NCBI GenBank assembly: GCA_963740525.1
Contig: CAVUEG010000010.1
Span: 290,800-354,799, forward strand
Source: CAVUEG01 sp963740525
GTDB taxonomy: Bacteria > Actinomycetota > Actinomycetes > Propionibacteriales > Nocardioidaceae
DNA length: 64,000 nt
Direction: 5' to 3'
The notes beneath the pieces are model-generated. The model was not told the origin of the DNA, did no database searches, and was given only the letters and a program-made list of their open reading frames with translations. Every line of letters begins with the position of its first letter. Within the stretch, counting starts at the first letter, position 1. Below are positions 26,328-34,273 of this stretch, one piece after another. The translations under genes were made by a program, and so were the position numbers.

Positions 26328-27962
26328 AGCATCGACAACCGGGTTGCCGCGAACCAACCGCCGCCACTGGTTGGCCACAACGTGGTCACCACCGACGCCG
26401 CGCTCGTCGAGGCGGTCACCCGCCATGCCTCCGCCGAGGTCGTCGACGACCTGGCCGCGCTCGGGGCCGAGGCCGGCTCTGCCGAGGCCCGGGAGCACGG
26501 GATGCTGGCGAACCGGCACCACCCGGAACTGGTCCCCTTCGACCGCTACGGCAACCGCGTCGACGAGGTGGAGTTCCACCCCTCCTGGCACTGGCTGCTC
26601 GGTCGGGCGGTGGGACACGGTCTCCAGGCCGCTCCCTGGGAGTCGGAGTCGCCCCATGCCCACGTACGCCGGGCCGCGGGCTTCATGGCCTGGTCGCACA
26701 CCGAACCCGGCCACGGCTGCCCGATCTCGATGACCTACGCCTCCATCCCGGCCCTGCGCGCAGACGACGCGATCGCCAAGGAGTGGACGCCCAAGCTGGC
26801 GGCGACGTCGTACGACCCCGGGCTGCGGCCTCTTGCCGAGAAGGCGAGCGTGCTCGCCGGCATGGGGATGACCGAGAAGCAGGGTGGGTCCGACGTCCGG
26901 GCAAACGTGACCGAGGCCCGGCCCACGTCCGTCGACGGCGAGTACACGCTGCACGGGCACAAGTGGTTCACGTCCGCGCCGATGAACGACATGTTCCTGG
27001 TGCTCGCCCAGGCGGCCGGGGGCGTGACGTGCTTCGTGGTGCCGCGGGTGCTGCCCTCGGGTGAGCGCAACCGGTTGGACGTCGTACGCCTCAAGGACAA
27101 GCTCGGGAACCGGTCGAACGCGTCGTCGGAACTGGAGTTCGAGGGCACCTGGGCGCAGCGGCTGGGCGACGAGGGCCGGGGGGTGCGAACGATCATCGAG
27201 ATGGTCGCGGCGACGCGGCTCGACTGCGTGCTCGGCTCGTCTTCACTGATGCGGCACGCGCTCAACGAGGCGTCCTGGCACGTCGCGCACCGGTCCGCGT
27301 TCGGTGGGCTGCTCGGCGACAAGCCGCTGATGCAGAACGTGATCGCCGACCTGGCCGTGGAGTCCGAGGCCGCCACCGCGCTCGCTATCCGCCTGGCGTC
27401 CGCCGTCGACAACCTCACGGACCCGCACGAGGGGGCGCTGCGACGGATCGCGCTGCCGCTGGCGAAGTTCTGGGTCTGCAAGCGCACGCCGATGATGATC
27501 GCGGAGGCGCTGGAATGTCTCGGCGGGAACGGGTACGTCGAGGAGTCGGGGCTGCCGCTGCTGTTCCGGGAGTCTCCGCTGAACTCGATCTGGGAGGGCT
27601 CGGGCAACGTCAACGCCCTGGACGTGCTGCGCGCACTGTCCCGCGAGCCCGAGGCCCTCAACGCCTGGATCACCGAGGTCGGACACGCCAGCGGCGAGGA
27701 CCCGCGCCTCGACCGTGCGATCGAGGACGTGCTGACGATGCTGGCCGACACCTCCACCCTCGAGCACTCCGCCCGACGGCTGGCCGGCCAGATGGCCGCC
27801 TGCCTCCAGGGTTCGCTGCTGGTCCGCCACGCCCCCGCCGAGGTGGCCGACGCGTTCTGCGCGACCCGGCTCGGCACGACGTACTCCGGCACCCTCGGCA
27901 CCCTCCCCCCCGGCACCGACCTGCGCGCCATCGTCGACCGCACGACCCCGACCGTGGCCTGA
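26325..27962 (+). CDS. Acyl-CoA dehydrogenase, AidB-like
   Basis: A 545-aa FAD flavoprotein. The N-terminal extension and length match the AidB branch better than 380-aa beta-oxidation enzymes. Motifs include M-T-E-K-Q-G-G-S-D-V-R-A-N, G-H-K-W-F-T-S-A, R-L-D-C-V-L-G-S-S-S-L-M-R and E-A-L-E-C-L-G-G-N-G-Y. In E. coli AidB belongs to the alkylation response, but many actinobacterial relatives are unassigned acyl-CoA dehydrogenases. The ATG at 26325 is 6 nt after TACCGT; the frame upstream is spurious. The gene is followed by the 51-bp repeat array. Confidence 0.87.
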   Translation: MSIDNRVAANQPPPLVGHNVVTTDAALVEAVTRHASAEVVDDLAALGAEAGSAEAREHGMLANRHHPELVPFDRYGNRVDEVEFHPSWHWLLGRAVGHGLQAAPWESESPHAHVRRAAGFMAWSHTEPGHGCPISMTYASIPALRADDAIAKEWTPKLAATSYDPGLRPLAEKASVLAGMGMTEKQGGSDVRANVTEARPTSVDGEYTLHGHKWFTSAPMNDMFLVLAQAAGGVTCFVVPRVLPSGERNRLDVVRLKDKLGNRSNASSELEFEGTWAQRLGDEGRGVRTIIEMVAATRLDCVLGSSSLMRHALNEASWHVAHRSAFGGLLGDKPLMQNVIADLAVESEAATALAIRLASAVDNLTDPHEGALRRIALPLAKFWVCKRTPMMIAEALECLGGNGYVEESGLPLLFRESPLNSIWEGSGNVNALDVLRALSREPEALNAWITEVGHASGEDPRLDRAIEDVLTMLADTSTLEHSARRLAGQMAACLQGSLLVRHAPAEVADAFCATRLGTTYSGTLGTLPPGTDLRAIVDRTTPTVA

Positions 27963-28021
27963 CGCTCGGCCAGCCGCTGCGAGGTCGCTGCGGGCTGGGT
28001 GCGGGGTGCGGCGTACTGGCG

Positions 28022-28245
28022 CAATTGCGCGGATACGACGTGGTTTTCGCCCCGGAGGATGTCGTAACCGGTCAATTGCGCGGATACGACACGGCCTTCG
28101 CCCCGGGACATGTCGTAACCGGTCAATTGCGCGGATACGACACGGCCTTCGCCCCGGAGGATGTCGTAACCGGTCAATTGTCCCGATAGGACGCCGCCAT
28201 CACCGTCCAGGACGTCACAACCGGTCAATTGCCCGGATAGGGCAG
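28022..28245. repeat. 51-bp tandem repeat array between convergent genes
   Basis: CAATTG recurs at 28022, 28073, 28124, 28175 and 28226, an exact 51-bp period: four full units and one partial. Units 1-3 are nearly identical; units 4-5 diverge. Around each CAATTG the sequence is dyad-symmetric: GTCGTAACCGG on the left pairs with CGGATACGAC on the right, so every unit can form a hairpin. Because 51 is divisible by 3, open frames with 17-residue repeats (G-Q-L-R-G-Y-D plus strand, A-Q-L-T-G-Y-D minus strand) run through on both strands. I regard these as by-products. The array fills most of the 308-bp intergenic region 27963-28270. Confidence 0.9.
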
Positions 28246-28270
28246 CGACCTGACACCCCGCCCACCCTCC

Positions 28271-29728
28271 TCAGCGGAAGGTCAGCGTCCCGTCGTCGAT
28301 GGCGCCCTCGCGGAGGAGCTTCACGTCCGCGACGTAGCTCATCGCCAGGGTCCACGGCGCACGGTCGCCCTGCTTGGGGAGTCGGTCGATGGCGCGGAGC
28401 ACGTAGCCGGCACGGAAGTCGCTGAAGGGTACGGCGGTGACGGAGTCGTCGCGGGGTGCCACGAAGACCCGGGCGCCTCGCTCGTCCAGGTGCCGGAGCA
28501 GTCGGACCGTGTACTCCGAGACCAGGTCCGCCTTCAGCGTCCAGGACGCGTTGGTGTAGCCGAAGACGAAGACGAAGTTCGGCACCCCGTCGAGGAGGAG
28601 CCCCTTGTAGACGAGCCGGCCGGCGGGGTCCACCAACTCCCCGTCGACGACGATCTCGAGCCCGTGGAAGACCTCCACATTCAGCCCGGTCGCCGTCACC
28701 ACGAGGTCCGCCTCGAGCCGCTCCCCCGACGTCAGCCGGATGCCGTCGGGCGTGAACGTCTCGATCGTGTCAGTCACTACCGACGCCGTGCCCTGGCTCA
28801 GTGCCCGGAAGAGATCACCGTCGGGCACGAAGCACATCCGCTGGTCCCACGGGTCGTACGCCGGTCTGAAGTGCACGTCGACCGGGTAGCCCTCCGGGAG
28901 CTGCTTGCGGGCGGCGAAGCGGACCAGCCTCCGGACCAGGTCCGGACGCCGACGGCTCAGCCGGTAGAGCAGCTGCGCCTGTCGGGCGTTGATCCACCGT
29001 TTCGCGGCGTACGCCCTGCGCTCGCCGAGCACCCGCCGCAGCTTCCCCGCCAGCGGGTCGTGCGACGGCAACGTCACGACGTACGTCGGCGACCGCTGCA
29101 GCATCGTCACGTGGGCGGCGTCCTCCGCCAGCGCCGGGACGAGCGTGACCGCGGTCGCGCCGCTGCCCACCACGACGATCCTCCTGCCGGAGTAGTCGAG
29201 GTCCTCCGGCCAGTGCTGCGGGTGGACCACCGTGCCGCGGAACTCGTCGAGGCCTGGCAGGTCGGGTTGGTAGCCCTCGTCGTAGCGGTAGTAGCCGGTT
29301 GCTGCCCACAGCACCGACGCGGTCAGCTCGACGGTCTCCCCAGCGTGCTCGGCGGTGACGGTCCAGCGGGCGTCGGTCGAGGACCACTCAGCGCGGACGA
29401 CCCGGTGGCCGAACCGGATGTGCTGGTCGACGCCGTAGTCGACAGCGGCCTCGGCGACGTACTCACGAATCGAGGGACCGTCGGCGAGGACCTGGTCGCC
29501 ACGCCACGGCTTGAAGCGGTAGCCCAGAGTGAACATGTCGGAGTCCGACCGCACGCCGGGGTAGCGGAAGAGGTCCCACGTGCCCCCGATCCGCTCCCTG
29601 CCCTCGAGCACGGCGTAGGTCCGCCCGGGAAGGTCCTGCGAGACGTGCACGGCCGCGCCGATCCCCGAGAGCCCCGCGCCGATGACCAGGATGTCGAGGT
29701 GCTCGGCCTGCTCGACGTGCTCGCTCAC
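28271..29728 (-). CDS. Flavin-dependent monooxygenase (Baeyer-Villiger / EthA type)
   Basis: 485 aa. The FAD Rossmann motif is G-A-G-L-S-G (17-22), G-G-T-W-D follows, the Baeyer-Villiger fingerprint F-R-G-T-V-V-H-P-Q-H-W occupies about 163-173, and the NADPH Rossmann motif G-S-G-A-T-A about 188-193. It oxidises ketones or heteroatoms with O2 and NADPH; EthA-like actinobacterial enzymes also act on thioamides. Its ATG overlaps the last 4 nt of glyA, so it is translationally coupled to a one-carbon gene, which is unexpected. The 51-bp array lies directly downstream. Confidence 0.9.
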   Translation of the reverse strand: MSEHVEQAEHLDILVIGAGLSGIGAAVHVSQDLPGRTYAVLEGRERIGGTWDLFRYPGVRSDSDMFTLGYRFKPWRGDQVLADGPSIREYVAEAAVDYGVDQHIRFGHRVVRAEWSSTDARWTVTAEHAGETVELTASVLWAATGYYRYDEGYQPDLPGLDEFRGTVVHPQHWPEDLDYSGRRIVVVGSGATAVTLVPALAEDAAHVTMLQRSPTYVVTLPSHDPLAGKLRRVLGERRAYAAKRWINARQAQLLYRLSRRRPDLVRRLVRFAARKQLPEGYPVDVHFRPAYDPWDQRMCFVPDGDLFRALSQGTASVVTDTIETFTPDGIRLTSGERLEADLVVTATGLNVEVFHGLEIVVDGELVDPAGRLVYKGLLLDGVPNFVFVFGYTNASWTLKADLVSEYTVRLLRHLDERGARVFVAPRDDSVTAVPFSDFRAGYVLRAIDRLPKQGDRAPWTLAMSYVADVKLLREGAIDDGTLTFR

Positions 29729-31212
29729 CCGAGGTCGAGCCCGGGGTAGAGCGGGTACTTGTCGAGCATCTCGGTCGACGCGTCCTTGACCTTGTCCGCG
29801 ACGCCGTCGCCGAGCGTGTACGTCGCCTTCGACTGCGCGCCCGCCTTCGTCTGGTTCGGTGTGGTGTTCGAGAGCACCTGGACCACCAGGTCCGCGACAT
29901 GGTCGAACTCGTCGTGCCCGAAGCCGCGGGTCGTCAGCGCGGGAGTGCCGAAACGGATGCCCGAGGTGTACCAGGCACCGTTCGGGTCAGCAGGCACCGA
30001 GTTCCGGTTGGTGACCACGCCCGCGTCGAGCAGTGCGGACTCGGCCTGTCGCCCGGTGATCCCGAACGACGTCACGTCGAGCAGCACGATGTGGTTGTCC
30101 GTGCCACCGGTGACCAGCTTGGCGCCGCGTGAGAGGAACCCTTCGGCGAGCGACTTGGCGTTGTCGGCGACCTTCTGGGCGTAGTCCTGGAAGGCGGGCT
30201 GCCGGGCCTCCGCCAGCGCGACCGCCTTCGCTGCCATCACGTGTGACAGCGGGCCGCCGAGCACCATCGGGCACCCGCGGTCCACGTCGGCGGCGAACTC
30301 CTCCTGCGCGAGCACGAGCCCGCCGCGCGGCCCGCGTAGCGACTTGTGCGTCGTGGTCGTCGTGATGTGGGCGTGCGGCACCGGGTCCTCGTCTCCGGTG
30401 AAGACCTTGCCCGCGACGAGACCGGCGAAGTGCGCCATGTCCACCATGAGCGTCGCGCCCACCTCGTCGGCGATCTCGCGCATCTTGGCGAAGTTCACGC
30501 GGCGCGGGTAGGCGGAGTAGCCGGCCACGAGCACCAGCGGCTTGAACTCCTTGGCGATCTCGCGGACCTTGGCGTAGTCAAGCAGCCCGGTCTCGGGGTC
30601 GGTGCCGTACTGCCGCTGGTGGAACATCTTGCCGCTGATGTTGGGGCGGAACCCGTGCGTGAGGTGGCCGCCGGCGTCGAGCGCCATCCCCAGCAGCCGC
30701 TGGTTGCCGAACTCGTGACGCAGCGACTCCCAGTCCTGCTCGGTCAGCTCGTTGACGTTCTTGGCTCCGAGCCGTTCCAGCGCCGGGGTCTCGATCCGGT
30801 TCGCCAGGATCGACCAGAAGGCGACCAGGTTCGCGTCGATGCCGGAGTGCGGCTGCACATAGGCGTACGGCGCCCCGAACAGCTCGCGGGCGTGCTCGGC
30901 AGCCAGAGACTCGACCGTGTCGACGTTCTGGCAGCCCGCGTAGAAGCGGTGTCCGACCGTGCCCTCGGCGTACTTGTCGGACAGCCAGGTGCCCATCGTG
31001 AGCAGCACCGCCGGCGAGGCGTAGTTCTCACTCGCGATCAGCTTCAACGACGCGCGCTGGTCGGCGAGCTCGGCGCGGGTGGCCTCGGCGATCCGGGGCT
31101 CGACGGAGGCGATCACCTCCAGGGCGGAGCGGTAGGCCTGCGACGCCTGGGCGGCCACCGCCGGGTCGAAGGACGCTGAGGACTGCGTGGGCACGCCTGA
31201 AACCTGGGTCAT
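29725..31212 (-). CDS. glyA: Serine hydroxymethyltransferase (long form)
   Basis: Interconverts serine and glycine with tetrahydrofolate (PLP enzyme, cytoplasm). 495 aa, about 65 longer than common GlyA. The extra residues include an insertion around 137-175 (N-R-I-E-T-P-A-L-E-R and onward). The PLP lysine lies in T-T-T-T-T-H-K-S-L-R-G-P-R-G-G (Lys290). Folate/serine segments S-E-N-Y-A-S and G-H-R-F-Y-A-G-C are present. The ATG at 31212 has TAGGCT 7 nt upstream (leaderless). The monooxygenase gene overlaps its stop. Confidence 0.92.
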   Translation of the reverse strand: MTQVSGVPTQSSASFDPAVAAQASQAYRSALEVIASVEPRIAEATRAELADQRASLKLIASENYASPAVLLTMGTWLSDKYAEGTVGHRFYAGCQNVDTVESLAAEHARELFGAPYAYVQPHSGIDANLVAFWSILANRIETPALERLGAKNVNELTEQDWESLRHEFGNQRLLGMALDAGGHLTHGFRPNISGKMFHQRQYGTDPETGLLDYAKVREIAKEFKPLVLVAGYSAYPRRVNFAKMREIADEVGATLMVDMAHFAGLVAGKVFTGDEDPVPHAHITTTTTHKSLRGPRGGLVLAQEEFAADVDRGCPMVLGGPLSHVMAAKAVALAEARQPAFQDYAQKVADNAKSLAEGFLSRGAKLVTGGTDNHIVLLDVTSFGITGRQAESALLDAGVVTNRNSVPADPNGAWYTSGIRFGTPALTTRGFGHDEFDHVADLVVQVLSNTTPNQTKAGAQSKATYTLGDGVADKVKDASTEMLDKYPLYPGLDLG

Positions 31213-31288
31213 GGTCGTCAGCCTAGTGAGGCCGCGGACGGGTGGCCCAGCCCCCGTACGGCGTACCACATAGTGGATGTACGTCTCA

Positions 31289-31315
31289 CATTCCAAGATG
31301 ACGGTTTGTGGAATG
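31289..31315. promoter_or_regulatory. Inverted repeat upstream of the sulfite reductase leader
   Basis: CATTCCA (31289-31295) and TGGAATG (31309-31315) are perfect inverted 7-mers separated by 13 bp, about 20 bp centre to centre: two turns of helix, as expected for a dimeric repressor. They sit just before the leader-peptide gene. The 130 bp between glyA and the leader otherwise hold only a CCACATAGTGG dyad near 31265-31275. Confidence 0.5.
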
Positions 31316-31342
31316 CGCGTGCGCTCGCTGAGACTTGCTCCC

Positions 31343-31429
31343 ATGATCGCTGCTGAATCGACCTGGCTCGTGGTTCGTCGCCACGTTGACCTCGGTCGTA
31401 CCCGCAGCATGATGTGTCACGCCGGCTGA
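31343..31429 (+). CDS. Cysteine-containing leader peptide of the sulfite reductase operon
   Basis: 28 aa containing R-R-H-V-D-L-G-R-T-R-S followed by M-M-C-H-A-G. This matches the actinobacterial putative leader peptide type (RRHVDL...C) that precedes sulfur-assimilation genes. The Cys codon four codons before the stop suggests that ribosome stalling during cysteine shortage controls the downstream operon. An in-frame ATG at 31313 would give a 38-aa version. The operon starts 114 nt downstream. Confidence 0.72.
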   Translation: MIAAESTWLVVRRHVDLGRTRSMMCHAG

Positions 31430-31484
31430 ACATCCCGCGCCCCTCACCCCTTCTCCACAGGTGGGCGCACGCCGGCGTCAGGCA

Positions 31485-31502
31485 CCCGACAAGGTCGTCG
31501 GG
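31485..31502 (+). promoter_or_regulatory. Hairpin between leader peptide and sulfite reductase
   Basis: CCCGAC/GTCGGG with a 6-nt loop, in the 114-nt space after the leader stop codon. It is a candidate attenuator or anti-RBS structure. No T-tract follows, so a role in translation or Rho access is as likely as intrinsic termination. Confidence 0.4.
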
Positions 31503-31543
31503 CCGATCTCGCCCGTGCGTCCGTCGTGACCTCAGGACACATC

Positions 31544-33238
31544 ATGACCATCACCCCCGCACTGACCAGGACCCCCCGCACCCGCACCCAACGAGGTGAG
31601 GGCCAGTGGGCCCTCGGGTACCGCGAGCCGCTCAACGCCAACGAGCAGGCGAAGCGCGACGACGACGCCCTCAACGTCCGCGCCCGGATCGAGAACATCT
31701 ACGCCCACCGTGGCTTCGACTCCATCGACGGATCCGACCTGCGCAACAGGTTCCGCTGGATGGGTCTCTACACCCAGCGGGCACCCGGCTTCGACGGCGG
31801 GAGGACCGGTGCCCTCGAGCCGCACGAGCTCGACGACAAGTTCTTCATGATGCGCGTCCGGATCGACGGTGGCGCGCTCACGCTCGACCAGCTGCGGGCG
31901 ATCGCCGAGGTCAGCACGGCGTACGCCCGTGACACCGCCGACCTCACCGACCGCCAGAACGTGCAGTACCACTGGGTCGACATCCGCGACGTGCCGGCGA
32001 TCTGGGAGCGGCTCGAGCGTGTCGGGCTGACCACCCTGGAGGCCTGCGGCGACTGCCCGCGAGTCGTGCTCGGCTCCCCCGTCGCCGGGATCGCGGACGA
32101 GGAGATCATCGACCCCTCCCCCGCCATCGCGGAGATCAAGCGGCGCTTCGTCGGCAACCCCGAGTACTCCAACCTGCCGCGCAAGTTCAAGACCGCGGTC
32201 ACCGGCCACCCCTCACTCGACGTGGCGCCGGAGATCAACGACCTCTCCTTCGTGCCCGTCGTGCACCCCGAGCTCGGCCCCGGCTTCGACGTCTGGGTCG
32301 GTGGCGGACTGTCGACCAACCCGATGCTCGCGCAGAAGATGGGCGTCTGGGTCTCGCTCGACGAGGTGCCCGACGTCTGGGCGGCCGTCGTGGGCACGTT
32401 CCGCGACTACGGCTACCGGCGCCTTCGGGCGAGGGCCCGGATCAAGTTCCTGGTCGCCGACTGGGGCATCGAACGGTTCCGTCAGGTCGTCGAGGACGAG
32501 TACCTCGGCCGCACCCTGCCCGACTGCGAGAGCCCGGCGTACGCCGCGCAGGGTGGCGACCACATCGGCGTGCACCGGCAGAGCGACGGCCGCTACTTCA
32601 TCGGCGTGGCACCTGTGGTGGGCCGGGTCTCGGGCTCGCTTCTGTCGAAGTTCGCCGACATCGTCGAGGAGCACGGCTCCCACCGGGTCCGCACCACGCC
32701 GTACCAGAAGCTGCTGGTGCTCGACGTGGAGCCGGCGCGGGTCGAGGCCCTGGTCGAGGCGCTCGACAGCATCGGGCTGTCGGCGCGGCCGAGCAACTGG
32801 CGCAAGAACACGATGGCCTGCACCGGCATCGAGTACTGCAAGCTGGCGATCGTCGACACCAAGGACCGCGCTGCTGCGCTGGTCACGGAGCTCGAGCGAC
32901 GCTTCCCCGACCTGGACACCCCGATCACCGTGAACGTCAACGGCTGCCCGAACGCGTGCGCCCGCACCCAGGTCGCCGACATCGGGCTCAAGGGCCAGCT
33001 CGTCCTCGACTCCGACGGACGGCAGGTGGAGGGATTCCAGGTCCACCTCGGTGGAGGGGTCGGGCTGGACCCGTCTTTCGGCAAGAAGCTGCGCGCGCAC
33101 AAGGTGACCAGCGCTGCGCTCGACGACTACATCAGCGCACTGGTGGTGGCCTTCCTGGCACAGCGCAACGAGGGTGAGCGGTTCGCCCAGTGGGTCGTCC
33201 GGGCAGAGGACCAGGACCTGAGGGGAGGCGTCGCATGA
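31544..33238 (+). CDS. sir: Ferredoxin-dependent sulfite reductase
   Basis: Reduces sulfite to sulfide with six electrons using sirohaem and a [4Fe-4S] cluster; cytoplasmic sulfate assimilation. 564 aa with two ferredoxin-like half-domains and two sirohaem domains. Cluster/sirohaem cysteines are seen as M-A-C-T-G-I-E-Y-C-K (about 426 and 432) and N-G-C-P-N-A-C-A-R-T-Q (about 467 and 471), and R-Q-N-V-Q-Y-H-W-V in the first half is typical. Nitrite reductase shares this fold; the APS reductase and chelatase partners point to sulfite. The ATG at 31544 has AGGA upstream. First structural gene of the operon. Confidence 0.93.
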   Translation: MTITPALTRTPRTRTQRGEGQWALGYREPLNANEQAKRDDDALNVRARIENIYAHRGFDSIDGSDLRNRFRWMGLYTQRAPGFDGGRTGALEPHELDDKFFMMRVRIDGGALTLDQLRAIAEVSTAYARDTADLTDRQNVQYHWVDIRDVPAIWERLERVGLTTLEACGDCPRVVLGSPVAGIADEEIIDPSPAIAEIKRRFVGNPEYSNLPRKFKTAVTGHPSLDVAPEINDLSFVPVVHPELGPGFDVWVGGGLSTNPMLAQKMGVWVSLDEVPDVWAAVVGTFRDYGYRRLRARARIKFLVADWGIERFRQVVEDEYLGRTLPDCESPAYAAQGGDHIGVHRQSDGRYFIGVAPVVGRVSGSLLSKFADIVEEHGSHRVRTTPYQKLLVLDVEPARVEALVEALDSIGLSARPSNWRKNTMACTGIEYCKLAIVDTKDRAAALVTELERRFPDLDTPITVNVNGCPNACARTQVADIGLKGQLVLDSDGRQVEGFQVHLGGGVGLDPSFGKKLRAHKVTSAALDDYISALVVAFLAQRNEGERFAQWVVRAEDQDLRGGVA

Positions 33239-33429
33239 GCGAGCGCGCCGTACCTTTCCACTGCCCCTACTGCGCCGACGAGGACCTGCGTCCGCACGAG
33301 ACCGAGACCGGCAGCGTGCACGGCCAGTGGGAGTGCCGCAGCTGCCTGCGCGCCTTCAGCCTGAAGATGCTCGGGCTGGTCGCGCCTCCGGCCGCTCATG
33401 GCGCAACCGGTCGCGGAGTGACGGCATGA
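33235..33429 (+). CDS. Small zinc-ribbon protein of the sulfite reductase operon
   Basis: 64 aa with F-H-C-P-Y-C-A-D-E-D-L and W-E-C-R-S-C-L-R-A-F, a rubredoxin-like or zinc-ribbon C-x2-C pair, then a short hydrophobic tail. Its ATG overlaps the sir stop and its stop overlaps the cysH start (both ATGA), so it is translated with them. It may deliver electrons or metal to the reductases; this is inference from position. Confidence 0.82.
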   Translation: MSERAVPFHCPYCADEDLRPHETETGSVHGQWECRSCLRAFSLKMLGLVAPPAAHGATGRGVTA

Positions 33430-34172
33430 CCGCCCCATCGACACTGGCTGCCCGGGCCTTCCGGGGCTCGTCGGCCGCCGGACGCACCCCTGAAGAGCTC
33501 AAGGAGATCGCCGAGCAGGCGGGGGCCGAGCTCGAGCTGGCGCCGGCCGAGAACATCATCGAGTGGGCGGTCGCGACCTTCGGCGACCGGTTCGCGATCA
33601 CCTCCTCGATGGGCGACGCCGTCCTGGCCCACCTCGCCTCACGGGTGGCACCGGGCATCGACGTGATCTTCCTCGACACCGGCTACCACTTCATCGAGAC
33701 CATCGGCACCCGCGACGCGGTCGAGGCGACGCTGCCGGTCACCGTGAAGACGATCCGGCCGCGGCAGACGGTCGCGGAGCAGGACGCGGCGTACGGGCCG
33801 GACCTGTTCGCCCGGGACCCGGACCTGTGCTGCGCCCTGCGCAAGGTGGCGCCGCTCGCCGACGGGCTCAAGGAGTACGACGCCTGGGCGACCGGCCTGC
33901 GCCGGGCCGAGACCCACAACCGCGTGATCGCTCCGGTCATCGGCTGGGATGCGAAGAAGAGCAAGGTCAAGGTGTCCCCACTCGCGCGGTGGACCGACGA
34001 ACAGGTCGAGCGGTATGTCGCCGAGAACGGCGTCCTGGTGAACCCCCTGGTCCAGGACGGCTTCCCGTCGATCGGCTGCTGGCCGTGCACCCGGCGCGTC
34101 GTACCCGGTGAGGACCCGCGCAGCGGGCGCTGGGCCGGCACCGGCAAGACCGAGTGCGGGATCCACGCATGA
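33426..34172 (+). CDS. cysH: Adenylyl-sulfate (APS) reductase
   Basis: Reduces activated sulfate to sulfite with thioredoxin. 248 aa. The PP-loop fold contains A-I-T-S-S-M-G-D-A-V-L and F-L-D-T-G-Y-H-F-I-E-T. The [4Fe-4S] ligands C-C (about 134-135) and C-W-P-C (about 217-220) mark the APS rather than PAPS type. The catalytic Cys is in T-E-C-G-I-H at the C-terminus. ATGA overlaps on both sides tie it to its operon neighbours. Confidence 0.93.
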   Translation: MTAPSTLAARAFRGSSAAGRTPEELKEIAEQAGAELELAPAENIIEWAVATFGDRFAITSSMGDAVLAHLASRVAPGIDVIFLDTGYHFIETIGTRDAVEATLPVTVKTIRPRQTVAEQDAAYGPDLFARDPDLCCALRKVAPLADGLKEYDAWATGLRRAETHNRVIAPVIGWDAKKSKVKVSPLARWTDEQVERYVAENGVLVNPLVQDGFPSIGCWPCTRRVVPGEDPRSGRWAGTGKTECGIHA

Positions 34173-34273
34173 CCCCGGCACCCACGTACCCCGCCGACGA
34201 CGACGTCGGCGCACCGCGCACCATCCCTGCCCCACCCGCTCAAACCGCCCTCCGAGGGAGGCCGAACTCATGA
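34169..34273 (+). CDS. 34-aa ORF bridging cysH and the chelatase gene
   Basis: A short Pro/Ala-rich reading frame (M-T-P-A-P-T-Y-P-A-D-D-D-V-G) that starts in an ATGA overlap with cysH and ends in an ATGA overlap with the chelatase gene. It may exist only to carry ribosomes across the 100-nt gap; a functional peptide cannot be shown. Confidence 0.4.
   Translation: MTPAPTYPADDDVGAPRTIPAPPAQTALRGRPNS

Noticed and set aside
28006..28228. Open frames through the 51-bp array encoding 17-residue repeats on both strands
   Set aside because: They follow from a repeat length divisible by three; no start with a ribosome site is visible, and units 4-5 lose the pattern.
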